From Vibrio sinensis (lineage in GTDB: Bacteria; Pseudomonadota; Gammaproteobacteria; Enterobacterales; Vibrionaceae): a stretch of 64,000 nucleotides of DNA. The stretch is taken from positions 117 through 64,116 of the forward strand of contig NZ_QVMU01000018.1 in NCBI RefSeq assembly GCF_003605645.1, written 5' to 3'. Shown here piece after piece: positions 34,068-42,817 of the stretch; position 1 is the first letter of the stretch, and each line of letters opens with the position of its first letter. A program made the translations under genes and the position numbers. The notes under the pieces were generated by a model. That model was given only the letters and a program-made list of their open reading frames with translations, was not told the origin of the DNA and did no database searches.

Positions 34068-35066
34068 TTAAGAAGTTACGCCAGAATTCACACACATCAC
34101 ATTAAGCAGTGACGTCCCTTTTAATTGGTTTACTTTACCACTGGTGAATAGGCCCAATCGTTCTTTCCCCCAATACGGAAGATGTATTGGCCAATCATTT
34201 TTTGTCATAACCTTTGAATCTAATAGCATTTCCCACTGCTGCTGATTCGGTAAGGTCATCCCTAACCCATTACATAAAGAAGCGGCCCCGTCATAGCTTA
34301 AACGATTCCACGGCAAGCCATTTTCCATATAAAACTGCTCATCGGTAGAGAGCATATAAGGAACTTGATAGCGGGTGTCTGAAAGCAATGTTTGCACTCG
34401 AATCGCCACTTCCGTGGTTTTCTTTGCTGGCTTGGCCGGTTCGACGGAGGTAAGGTTTGTCTCAATTTTTTTGCTTGGCGCAAAGACCGACGTGACTTGC
34501 TTTTGAGTCGTTTTCGTCGCTTTCGGCACCTCTTTGTGATCATTCAATGATGATTGTTGTGAAGTGGTGGATTGCGGAACGGTAGATTGTGGAACGGCAG
34601 ATTGCGGAGCGGTGGAACGTTTTTCGCCTTTTACCACTTCACGGATAAAAGCTTCTTTGTAGGTCGTGAGCTGTTTTACTTGTGATAAATCACGTTTTGC
34701 TTGAGAGAAATCAGTATATGGACCAATTAGACACCGGTAGTCCTTACCCTCTTTTTTCATCCAAACGTCTGTCGATATACGAGCATAAATAGGCTTTGCT
34801 TGTGCTAAAGCAAGGGGCTCTACTAATAAGCCACACTGTATCCAAAAGTTGGATTGCTGACCACGAGGTTGCTGCTTACCCCATAAACCTTTGCCAATTG
34901 GACAAGAAGTATCAAGCATCGGCAGTTCTTGAGTCGATGATTGAGTCGCATCACAAAGAAATTCTTCTGCCATTGCTGAGGGTGACATCAACGGCAAAGC
35001 ACATAATGCAATACCGGCAAGCTTTAACATCGTATATTTCGGTAATCGGGTCATATTGATATCCAT
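34068..35066 (-). CDS. Secreted protein with SPOR-like domain and FGE-like C-terminus
   Basis: This is a 332-residue protein with a signal peptide (cleavage after AMA, near 33). Residues ~85-145 resemble a SPOR peptidoglycan-binding domain (PIYARISTDVWMKKEGKDYRCLIGPYTDFSQAKRDL). A low-complexity linker follows with short PQS repeats (TAPQSAVPQSTVPQSTTSQQ, ~152-171). The C-terminus (~220-331) has a patch like formylglycine-generating-enzyme folds (SLCNGLGMTLPNQQQWEML). I infer a cell-envelope, perhaps division-septum, protein; function unknown. The start could be either M1 or the M at residue 5. Confidence 0.7.
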   Translation of the reverse strand: MDINMTRLPKYTMLKLAGIALCALPLMSPSAMAEEFLCDATQSSTQELPMLDTSCPIGKGLWGKQQPRGQQSNFWIQCGLLVEPLALAQAKPIYARISTDVWMKKEGKDYRCLIGPYTDFSQAKRDLSQVKQLTTYKEAFIREVVKGEKRSTAPQSAVPQSTVPQSTTSQQSSLNDHKEVPKATKTTQKQVTSVFAPSKKIETNLTSVEPAKPAKKTTEVAIRVQTLLSDTRYQVPYMLSTDEQFYMENGLPWNRLSYDGAASLCNGLGMTLPNQQQWEMLLDSKVMTKNDWPIHLPYWGKERLGLFTSGKVNQLKGTSLLNVMCVNSGVTS

Positions 35067-35172
35067 TCGCTAATCTCAAATCTTTTCATACCCAGCCTTT
35101 GCTGCACATATCAGATGTTTGTCCGGGTATCTCTGCATTATTAATGACTCACTGTGGAGAAAAGATGAATGC

Positions 35173-35199
35173 AAAAAAAGAGCCGCAATTCATTGCGGC
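35173..35199 (-). terminator. Terminator of the peptide ABC operon
   Basis: GCCGCAAT/ATTGCGGC stem, 2-base centre, followed on minus by TCTTTTTTT. Confidence 0.85.
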
Positions 35200-35242
35200 C
35201 CCCAGTGTAAATAAGATTAAGTGTTCAATTCTCCAGCGAAGA

Positions 35243-36181
35243 TCACCCTTTATAGATTTTTGGGTTAAACACGTCGCGTAACCAGTCGCCAAGGAGGTTA
35301 ATCACCAGCACCAAAGTCACCAATACAATCCCTGGAAACGCCGTAATCCACCAAGCGCCAGAGAAAATATAGTTAAAACCAATACTAATCAGAGCGCCCA
35401 AAGAGGGTTGATCCACCGGCAAACCCAGACCTAGGAAAGAAAGTGCCGCTTCCGACATAATGGCATTCGCAACTTGCACGGTTGAAATCACCAAAATTGG
35501 AGATAAACAGTTAGGCAAAATATGACGGAACATAATACGAGGCGCTTTGAAGCCCATCACTCGCGCAGCTTCAACATACTCTTTTTTCTTTTCTGCGAGT
35601 ACAGAAGCACGAACCGTACGGGCATACTGTGGCCATTCGGCAACCCCGATAATCACCACCAGCATAATGACCGCATATTGATTGTAAAAATCACTACCAA
35701 AGCTCGCTTTGAAAATAGCGGAGACAATAATGGCAACCATCATGGTTGAAAAAGACAACTGAACATCAGCAAAACGCATCAGGAAGTTATCGATTCGACC
35801 ACCAAAATAACCCGCAGATAAACCAATAACGATGCCTAAGAACAGTTGTAAACCAACCGCTAAAAAACCAATGGTTAGAGACAGTCTAGAACCATAAAGA
35901 ATCGTGGAGAGTATGTCTCGGCCTTGCTCATCAGTCCCAAGCAGGAAGCGTTCTTCACCTCCCTCCATCCATGATGGCGGCAGTTCTGAGTCCATGATGT
36001 CTATTGATGCCAAATCATAAGGATCAGTCGGCGCAATCAAAGGAGCAGCTAACGCCAGCACCAAGAAACACATAAAGACAAAGAAACTGAACATGGCGAC
36101 TTTGTCGCGCAAGAAGTAGTACAGAAAATCCGATTGTTTAAAACGAGCCCAACGTGACGGAGCTTCAGCAAGTTGTTCCAT
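35243..36181 (-). CDS. Peptide-type ABC transporter permease (GsiD/DppC-like)
   Basis: This is a 312-residue inner-membrane permease with about six helices. The N-terminal OppC-type segment (FLYYFLRDKVAMFSFFVFM) and the ATPase-contact EAA loop (EYVEAARVMGFKAPRIMFRHILPN) are visible. It is the last gene of a four-gene importer, 2 nt after the other permease. The order ATPase-binding protein-permease-permease matches the glutathione importer gsiABCD of E. coli, but specificity cannot be set from sequence. Confidence 0.9.
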   Translation of the reverse strand: MEQLAEAPSRWARFKQSDFLYYFLRDKVAMFSFFVFMCFLVLALAAPLIAPTDPYDLASIDIMDSELPPSWMEGGEERFLLGTDEQGRDILSTILYGSRLSLTIGFLAVGLQLFLGIVIGLSAGYFGGRIDNFLMRFADVQLSFSTMMVAIIVSAIFKASFGSDFYNQYAVIMLVVIIGVAEWPQYARTVRASVLAEKKKEYVEAARVMGFKAPRIMFRHILPNCLSPILVISTVQVANAIMSEAALSFLGLGLPVDQPSLGALISIGFNYIFSGAWWITAFPGIVLVTLVLVINLLGDWLRDVFNPKIYKG

Positions 36182-36183
36182 GA

Positions 36184-37161
36184 TTAAGCTCCTTTACCAG
36201 TAAGGTTAACGGTTGGGTTAATAATGCCGTACATCAGGTCAACAATGGTGTTAGTGACAACGAAAATAAGCCCAACAAAGATAACGTAGGCTGTAATTAA
36301 CGGCGTATCGACTCGATTAATCGCTTCCAAGAATAAGAAGCCTGTGCCCGGCCACTGAAAAACTGTTTCCGTCAAAATCGTATACGCGACCATGGTACCA
36401 ATCTGTACTCCACCCACGGTCAATACCGGCAACATGGTATTTTTAAGTGCGTGTTGATAATAAATTTTGTTCAGTGCCAGTCCTTTTGCTTTAGCAAATT
36501 TAATGTATTCCGAGCTCAACACTTCCAACATTTCAGAACGCACCAAACGAATAAATAGCGGCAACATGATAGAGGCTAAAGAAATACAAGGTAGAACCAA
36601 GTGCGCTAAGCCATCCAGCGTGAAATACCCAGATTGCCAACCTAAAACATTCGCCGTTTCACCTCGTCCATAAGATGGGAGCCAACCGAGTTCAATTGAG
36701 AAGACATACATCAACATAATGGCGGTTAAAAAGACCGGAATAGAAATACCAACACTACTTAAAGCCATCACAACTTTGGTGAAAAAGCTTTTGGGGTGAA
36801 TCGCAGAGTAAACCCCTAACGGAATAGAGCAGACAATAATGATCACTGCTGCACCAAAGACAAGCTCGAGAGTGGCCACTAACTTATCAAGAATAACGTC
36901 CACCGCCGGACGTTTAAAGAAGTACGAAGTACCGAGATCCCCTTGCAGGGCGGCACCGATAAATCGAGTATATTTGGTAATGAAGGGATCGTTGAGACCG
37001 AGATCATCTCGCAAAGCTTGACGCTCTGCTTCAGAAACGGACTGGCCTACAAGCTCACGCAACGGGTCACCCAAGTTATCCTGGATGGCAAACGCCACTA
37101 AACTGATCACAAACATCACTATCAGTGCCTGAAACAGGCGATTGACCAGAAACGAAAACAT
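36184..37161 (-). CDS. Peptide-type ABC transporter permease (GsiC/DppB-like)
   Basis: This is a 325-residue inner-membrane permease of the DppB class with six helices. The family opening (FLVNRLFQALIVMFVISLVAFAI), GDLGTSYFFKRPV-like segment and EAA loop (EYIKFAKAKGLALNKIYYQHALKN) are present. AAGGGGC precedes the ATG. A 207-bp gap with a long hairpin separates it from the binding-protein gene. Confidence 0.9.
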   Translation of the reverse strand: MFSFLVNRLFQALIVMFVISLVAFAIQDNLGDPLRELVGQSVSEAERQALRDDLGLNDPFITKYTRFIGAALQGDLGTSYFFKRPAVDVILDKLVATLELVFGAAVIIIVCSIPLGVYSAIHPKSFFTKVVMALSSVGISIPVFLTAIMLMYVFSIELGWLPSYGRGETANVLGWQSGYFTLDGLAHLVLPCISLASIMLPLFIRLVRSEMLEVLSSEYIKFAKAKGLALNKIYYQHALKNTMLPVLTVGGVQIGTMVAYTILTETVFQWPGTGFLFLEAINRVDTPLITAYVIFVGLIFVVTNTIVDLMYGIINPTVNLTGKGA

Positions 37162-37295
37162 TCCTTGCCCCTTTATCTATCCATAGAATTCTGTCTGCCT
37201 TGAAATTCATGAAACCAAGACAGATGATACTTTCAGCCTAATATTGATACTTAATCCGACTGAAATAAAATTAAGTACATTCAACGTGTAGAATT

Positions 37296-37343
37296 AAGTG
37301 TCACTATCAACGTTTAAAATGAACATATTGATAGTGAACACTT
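37296..37343. other. Long intercistronic hairpin after the binding-protein gene
   Basis: AAGTGTCACTATCAA pairs with TTGATAGTG-A-ACACTT (one bulge, 17-nt loop). Such stems often protect the upstream binding-protein mRNA from 3' exonucleases and lower permease expression. Confidence 0.55.
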
Positions 37344-37368
37344 ACTTTAGTTTACCGCTTCACTTTAA

Positions 37369-38922
37369 TTACTTAACCACTAGGTCGCCAAAGTAAGGCA
37401 TTACCATTGGGTTAACGATATCCGCCGCTTTCACGTTAGATTTCGCGCCCCACGCTTCACTTTGCCAATGTAGAGGAACAAATGCAGCATCGTTGTACAG
37501 CGTTGCTTCTACGCCTTTCAGCATAGCTGCACGTTTAGCTGGATCAGTTTCGATGTTAGCCGCTTCAACCACTGCATCCATTTCTGGATTAGAGTAGTAA
37601 CCACAGTTGTACTGGCCACGACCGGTATCTTCGTTACGCGTCATGGTTAGGAACTCATTAAAGTTCGCTGAATCTTCTGTATCTGAGTGCCAGCCGATCA
37701 TCAACATATCTGCTGCACACAGGTCAAACTCAGGCCAGTATTGCGCCTTAGGCATGGTTTTAAGATCAACCTTGATACCGATTTTCGATAGCATTGCCGC
37801 CGCCGCTTGTGCCACTTTAGCGTCATTCACGTAACGGTTGTTCGGTGCCATCATGCTCAGAGTAAAGCCATCTTCATAACCCGCTTCTTTCATCAGCTGT
37901 TTAGCTTTTTTCAGATCGTAACGTGGTACCAGTGCAGTATCATGACCGACATAACCGTCAGGACTTTGTTGGCCTGCCGCAGTCGCGAAGCCTTTCATGA
38001 TTTTCTTCACGATACCTTCGTTGTTAATCGCATGCACAATAGCTTGACGTACACGTACATCTTTTAATGCTTCATTACTGTTTTGGTTCATTTGGAACGT
38101 GATGATACGAGTACCCGGTAGCGTCACAAGATCGATGCCCTCAGCCGACTTCACGCGCTTATGGTCGTTCGGTGCTACTGGGTGAATCATATCCACACCA
38201 CCAGAAAGTAGTGCAGCTACACGAGTCGCATCTTCTTTGATTGGTACAAGCGTAAGCTTCTCTACGTTACCTTCTGATTCCGTATCCCAGTAATCACCAA
38301 AGCGTTCAAACTCGACTTTTACGCCTTGTTCACGCTCAGTCACGATAAATGGACCAGTACCAGAAACGTTAGTTGATGCAAAAGAATTGCCGTGTTTCAC
38401 TAACTCAGATTTATCTTTACCATCAGCGGTCTTACCTGAATAAAACTTACTATCCATTGGGAAGATATAAGTCGCCGTTTGAAGAACCAATGGATATGGA
38501 CCTTTGGTCACTAGGTCAAAAGTGTAATCATCCACTTTCACAATCTTCTCATATGGGTCGAAGATCGCTTTAAAATCTGGTGAGCTTTGTAGACGGTCGA
38601 AAGTCCAAACTACATCATCAGCAGTTAGTGCGTTACCAGAGTGGAACTTCACTCCCTCACGTAGTTTGAAACGCATAGTCTTGTCATCAATACGTTCCCA
38701 GCTTTGTGCAAGACGAGGTTCAAAATCCATCTCTTGGGTGAAGCGAACAAGTGGATCAAATACCATGTGTGACATTTGCAGCGTACCGCCAGATAGCTGC
38801 TCATGTGGGTCTAAAGATACTGGGTCAGCTGCGTAGCCAACTTTAATATCTGCTGCCATAGCGTTAAAGCTTAGACCTGCAGCCATTAGCGCCACTGCTA
38901 ATTTGCTTTTCATGGTTTTCAT
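37369..38922 (-). CDS. Peptide-type ABC transporter substrate-binding protein
   Basis: This is a 517-residue periplasmic family-5 solute-binding protein (DppA/OppA/GsiB type). From the start at 38922 (MKTMKSKLAVALMAAGLSF, AGGAG upstream) the signal peptide ends at AMA. The mature part starts ADIKVGYAADPVSLDPHE and includes the family signature MRFKLREGVKFHSGNALTADDVVWTFDR. The longer ORF start (39000) is not supported. It would present small peptides, perhaps glutathione, to the permeases. Confidence 0.92.
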   Translation of the reverse strand: MKTMKSKLAVALMAAGLSFNAMAADIKVGYAADPVSLDPHEQLSGGTLQMSHMVFDPLVRFTQEMDFEPRLAQSWERIDDKTMRFKLREGVKFHSGNALTADDVVWTFDRLQSSPDFKAIFDPYEKIVKVDDYTFDLVTKGPYPLVLQTATYIFPMDSKFYSGKTADGKDKSELVKHGNSFASTNVSGTGPFIVTEREQGVKVEFERFGDYWDTESEGNVEKLTLVPIKEDATRVAALLSGGVDMIHPVAPNDHKRVKSAEGIDLVTLPGTRIITFQMNQNSNEALKDVRVRQAIVHAINNEGIVKKIMKGFATAAGQQSPDGYVGHDTALVPRYDLKKAKQLMKEAGYEDGFTLSMMAPNNRYVNDAKVAQAAAAMLSKIGIKVDLKTMPKAQYWPEFDLCAADMLMIGWHSDTEDSANFNEFLTMTRNEDTGRGQYNCGYYSNPEMDAVVEAANIETDPAKRAAMLKGVEATLYNDAAFVPLHWQSEAWGAKSNVKAADIVNPMVMPYFGDLVVK

Positions 38923-39007
38923 TGCATAACTCCTTATGCGGGATCCAATCCCTAATTGTTGTGTTTGCATCAAATTGATAGCGAAGCTACTGCCTGCCAT
39001 CCACGAC

Positions 39008-40723
39008 TTATGCCGTTTTTATTGCTTCTCTTAATCCGGTAAATTCCGGCATCAAAGAAATAAGTTGTTTACTGTATTCATGCTGCGGAGCAGTAAATAA
39101 ACGTTCAGTAGGAGCGACTTCAAGTAACGTACCCATCTTCATTACACCAACGCGGTCGCACATTTGGCGAATAACCGGCAAATCATGGCTAATAAATAAC
39201 ATGGTGAGGTTGAGCTCATCTTGAAGGTCTTTAAGTAAGTTCAGAATCTGTGCCTGTACCGATACATCCAATGCTGAAGTCGGTTCATCACAAATAAGTA
39301 GACGTGGCCTTGTAGCAAGAGCGCGCGCGATAGAAATACGTTGACGCTGACCGCCAGAAAATTCATGTGGGTATTTCACGCCTGCCATTCTGCCTAAACC
39401 AACATGATCTAACAGATCGTTAACGATCTGTCGCGTTTCTGCTTCACTATTGGTAAGTTTATGAAAGCGAATAGGTTCTGCGATGATATCGAAAATTTTC
39501 ATGCGTGGATTCATCGAAGAGTATGGGTTTTGAAACACCATCTGCATTTGGCGACGTAAAGGACGACGCTGCTTTTCAGAGGTCATTGCCGTTAAATCGG
39601 TTCCCTCAAAGGTTACTCGTCCTGAGTTCGGTGCATATAGACCGGCAATAATTCGAGCGATAGTCGATTTACCCGATCCCGATTCCCCAACAAGACCGAA
39701 AGTCTCACCTTCAATCACATCAAAACTGACATTGTTAGATGCTTGAACGTATTCACGTCGACTTTCAAACAATGAATCTTTCGTCACAAAGCGTAGACTG
39801 ACATTTTCAACGGTTAATAGAGAACCCTCATAAGAGCGCTGATCTTGGCTTTGCCCTAACCAGTGATTTTTAACGTCTAACGGTTCCATTTCGTGCGCTT
39901 CTTCTATGTAGCTCACCAAAGGAAAACGAGACAATTTAATATCTGAACGAGGCACTGCTGAAATTAAGCTGCGAGTATAGGAATGATCGGGATCGCCAAG
40001 AACCTTAGCCGTGGGGCCAAATTCAACTAAATCACCACGGTACATTACCGCAACGCGATCCGTTACATTGGAAACAACACCCATATCGTGGGTAACCAAC
40101 ATACAACCTACGTTGTTCTTAATGCACAACTCACGAATCAAACTCAAGATTTGGTCTTGGATAGAAACATCTAAAGCCGTGGTCGGTTCATCTGCAATAA
40201 TTAAATCGGGCTCGCCGGCTAGCGCTATCGCAATCACAACACGCTGACGCATACCACCAGAAAACTGGTGAGGGTATTGTTTCAAACGATTTTCAGGTTG
40301 TGGGATACCGACTTGGTTCATTAATGACAATGAACGCTGATAAGCTTCTTCATCTGTCACCGACATGTTGGCGTGAATGGTTTCTTTTAACTGCTGTTCA
40401 ACCGTAAAAAGAGGGTTCAACGAAGTCATCGGATCTTGGAAGATAAAACCAATTTTTGAACCACGCACTTTGCGCATCTGCTCTGGGGATAAACCAGAGA
40501 TTTTCTCTCCTTCAAGATAAACATCACCACTGGCGATCAAACCTGGAGGGCTTAACAAATCAATGACGGCATTACCTACCGTTGATTTCCCCGCACCAGA
40601 CTCGCCAACAACACCAACAATTTCACCACGTTCAATATTTAATGACAGCGACTTAACAGCCGCATGCACACCATGACGTGACGGATATTCAATACGAAGG
40701 TTTTTAACTTCTAAAAGTGACAT
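39008..40723 (-). CDS. ABC transporter ATPase with two fused nucleotide-binding domains (GsiA-like)
   Basis: This is a 571-residue protein with two complete ATPase domains in one chain. The first has Walker A GESGAGKST, signature FSGGMRQRVVIA, and Walker B DLIIADEPTTALD. The second has GESGSGKST, FSGGQRQRISIA, and RLLICDEPTSALD. Dipeptide importers usually use two separate ATPases (DppD, DppF); a fused one is typical of GsiA. It is the first gene of the operon, with a palindrome 65 bp upstream (40787-40801). Confidence 0.93.
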   Translation of the reverse strand: MSLLEVKNLRIEYPSRHGVHAAVKSLSLNIERGEIVGVVGESGAGKSTVGNAVIDLLSPPGLIASGDVYLEGEKISGLSPEQMRKVRGSKIGFIFQDPMTSLNPLFTVEQQLKETIHANMSVTDEEAYQRSLSLMNQVGIPQPENRLKQYPHQFSGGMRQRVVIAIALAGEPDLIIADEPTTALDVSIQDQILSLIRELCIKNNVGCMLVTHDMGVVSNVTDRVAVMYRGDLVEFGPTAKVLGDPDHSYTRSLISAVPRSDIKLSRFPLVSYIEEAHEMEPLDVKNHWLGQSQDQRSYEGSLLTVENVSLRFVTKDSLFESRREYVQASNNVSFDVIEGETFGLVGESGSGKSTIARIIAGLYAPNSGRVTFEGTDLTAMTSEKQRRPLRRQMQMVFQNPYSSMNPRMKIFDIIAEPIRFHKLTNSEAETRQIVNDLLDHVGLGRMAGVKYPHEFSGGQRQRISIARALATRPRLLICDEPTSALDVSVQAQILNLLKDLQDELNLTMLFISHDLPVIRQMCDRVGVMKMGTLLEVAPTERLFTAPQHEYSKQLISLMPEFTGLREAIKTA

Positions 40724-40743
40724 TACCAGACCTCTACTGCTTT

Positions 40744-40801
40744 GGCAGTTTTCTGCCCTGTCTGTAAAAATGAATCCATTCTTTGCCAGAACAGTGTTCT
40801 G
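40744..40801. promoter_or_regulatory. Control region of the peptide ABC operon
   Basis: CAGAACA-G-TGTTCTG (40787-40801) is a perfect odd-centred palindrome and a good operator candidate. GGCAG-TTTT-CTGCC (40744-40757) is a small hairpin in the leader. The AT-rich stretch 40802-41322 shows nothing else I recognise. Confidence 0.45.
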
Positions 40802-41322
40802 ACAATTTACAAGAGCATCAATTTGGCAAATATTTCACAAAAAAGCAACAAACACAGTATAAAAAGTCGAAATGGAACAAAAAACAAGCAGCATATCAAA
40901 ATATCTATGCATAACCTTTGGATCATTCATTGTCATATTCTTAGCTTACTTAATGGTATAACCAGTCAAAAACACCACTAAAATGATTAAAACAGGCTAA
41001 ATAGCTAAAAGGCCTACCAAAGCAAACTGCATACTCAAACATATAAATCGCATACTTAATCGTTAACAGTGACGATACATAACATCAATGAAGTAGTGTT
41101 ATTTCAGACAATTAGATCTCCATAAAAGACCGAATCCAGCATAGACACCAAAAACATAAGGAATTGGCAGTTAAATCATTCAATGAAGTACTCATAAGTT
41201 GCTTAGGGTCACTCATGAATAGTCATATAGAATATTAAAGACAGCAGAATCGTTGGAAAAAGAAATAATGCCGCTTTTCGTGGATATTAAAAGGCAATGG
41301 GTATCAAAATATTTATAAGCAA

Positions 41323-41353
41323 TAAAAAGGCCCTAGCATTTCTGCTAAGGCCT
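41323..41353 (-). terminator. Second (distal) terminator after the tRNA operon
   Basis: On minus, AGGCC-TTAGCA/TGCTAGGGCCT with one mismatch, followed by TTTTTATT. It shares the inner AGCAGAAATGCT with the proximal terminator. Confidence 0.65.
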
Positions 41354-41450
41354 GAAGATAGGGTGTAGAGAATTCTGCGCTGATTAGAATATCTCTTTAT
41401 AGCGCGCACTCTTTCAAATTAATATTTCTAATATCATTAAATGACAGATG

Positions 41451-41482
41451 TAAAAAAGCCCCAGCATTTCTGCTGGGGCTTA
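41451..41482 (-). terminator. Proximal terminator of the tRNA operon
   Basis: On minus, AAGCCCCAGCA-GAAA-TGCTGGGGCTT followed by TTTTAC. Confidence 0.85.
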
Positions 41483-41488
41483 GTGTAG

Positions 41489-41565
<77 letters not shown>

Positions 41566-41618
41566 ACAAAGTTTTATCTTAATTTTCATTAAGAAAGGGA
41601 GCAAAGCTACCTAAATAA

Positions 41619-41695
41619 TGGGGTGGCTAACGGGATTTGAACCCGCGACAACCGGAATCACAATCCGGGACTCTACCAACTGAGCTATAGCCACC
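41619..41695 (-). tRNA. tRNA-His (GUG), copy with GCGGG T-stem
   Basis: 77 nt with encoded CCA. It has the extra 5' G (G-1 opposite C73) that marks tRNA-His. Anticodon GTG lies in CGGATTGTGATTCCG. The T-arm is GCGGG-TTCAAAT-CCCGT. Confidence 0.97.
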
Positions 41696-41741
41696 ACAAT
41701 TTCTTCTGTCTATCGCTTAATCTAAGCCACAAACTAAATAG

Positions 41742-41818
<77 letters not shown>

Positions 41819-41873
41819 ACTAAAGTTTCTTCTCGATTTTAATCAAGAAAGGAAGCAAATGCTACCTGAATAA

Positions 41874-41950
41874 TGGGGTGGCTAACGAGGCTTGAACTCG
41901 CGACAACCGGAATCACAATCCGGGACTCTACCAACTGAGCTATAGCCACC
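41874..41950 (-). tRNA. tRNA-His (GUG), copy with GCGAG T-stem
   Basis: 77 nt, anticodon GTG, CCA encoded. It differs from the other His copy in the T-arm: GCGAG-TTCAAGC-CTCGT. The stem change is compensated (G-C to A-T), so the fold is kept. Confidence 0.96.
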
Positions 41951-41983
41951 ACTGTTTTTTACCGATAATACTTCCGAGGCACA

Positions 41984-42060
<77 letters not shown>

Positions 42061-42081
42061 ATGCCCTATCGGCGGAGAGGA

Positions 42082-42110
42082 ATAATACGGATATCACACT
42101 ATGCCGTCTA
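42082..42110 (-). promoter_or_regulatory. Promoter of the tRNA operon
   Basis: On minus: TAGACG (42105-42110), 17-nt spacer, TATTAT (42082-42087), followed by TCCTCTCCGCC. About 20 nt before the tRNA-Arg 5' end. Confidence 0.55.
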
Positions 42111-42340
42111 GTGTTTTTTTTACTTTTTTTCCTGACTGCTGTCTTTTTCGGCAATATAACAGTAATAAGCAACAAATAGGGATGTGATGTAACCCTTGTC
42201 GCGAGTATGTAGTGGTTTATTGCAACAACTTATCGGGATATAATCACTCAATATTTACATTGTTTTAACAGCGTTAAAGCATACACATCAGTCACACTCT
42301 AATAATTAGGTAAGCACGAACTTACCCTTAGGAATGTAAA

Positions 42341-42763
42341 GTGAGTTTAATGGATATGTCTCGAAAAATCTTAACCGTTTTGGTCGCGGCGCTAACTTTC
42401 GCTAGTGCCTCTATTGCAGCAACTGTCAGTCAAGCAGAGCACGACTCTATTGTTGAACGAATTCAACCCGTTGGTAATGTCTATTTAGCAGGTAGCGAGC
42501 CGGTCGTCGTCGTTCAGACAGGCCCACGTGATGGCGCGAGTGTTTATGGCACATTCTGTATTGCTTGTCATGCTAGCGGTGTCAGCGGTGCACCTAAACT
42601 AGGTGACGCGGCAGATTGGGCCCCTCGTATTGCTCAAGGCACTGAAGTCTTAAACAACCATGCGATTAACGGTTTTAATGCTATGCCACCAAAAGGCTCT
42701 TGCATGGATTGCTCTGATGATGAAATCATCGCCGCTATCGAACACATGATTGCTGGCTTATAA
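42341..42763 (+). CDS. Cytochrome c5-type monohaem protein
   Basis: This is a 140-residue exported c-type cytochrome. A signal peptide (cleavage after IAA near residue 27) precedes a single haem site CIACH (in TFCIACHASG), an axial Met in FNAMPPKG, and the C-terminal CMDC cysteine pair characteristic of c5 cytochromes. It would carry electrons in the periplasm. The start is GTG at 42341 with AGGA upstream; ATG at 42350 is possible. It is convergent with rep. Confidence 0.92.
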   Translation: MSLMDMSRKILTVLVAALTFASASIAATVSQAEHDSIVERIQPVGNVYLAGSEPVVVVQTGPRDGASVYGTFCIACHASGVSGAPKLGDAADWAPRIAQGTEVLNNHAINGFNAMPPKGSCMDCSDDEIIAAIEHMIAGL

Positions 42764-42788
42764 ACCCTCTCAATATTGCTTCAAAGAA

Positions 42789-42815
42789 AAAGGCTTGGTC
42801 ATTGACCAAGCCTTT
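42789..42815. terminator. Bidirectional terminator between cytochrome c5 and rep
   Basis: AAAGGCTTGGTC/GACCAAGCCTTT stem, 3-nt loop, T-rich on plus and TTTTTC on minus. The same GGCTTGGTC stem recurs at 50393-50424. Confidence 0.85.
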
Positions 42816-42817
42816 GT

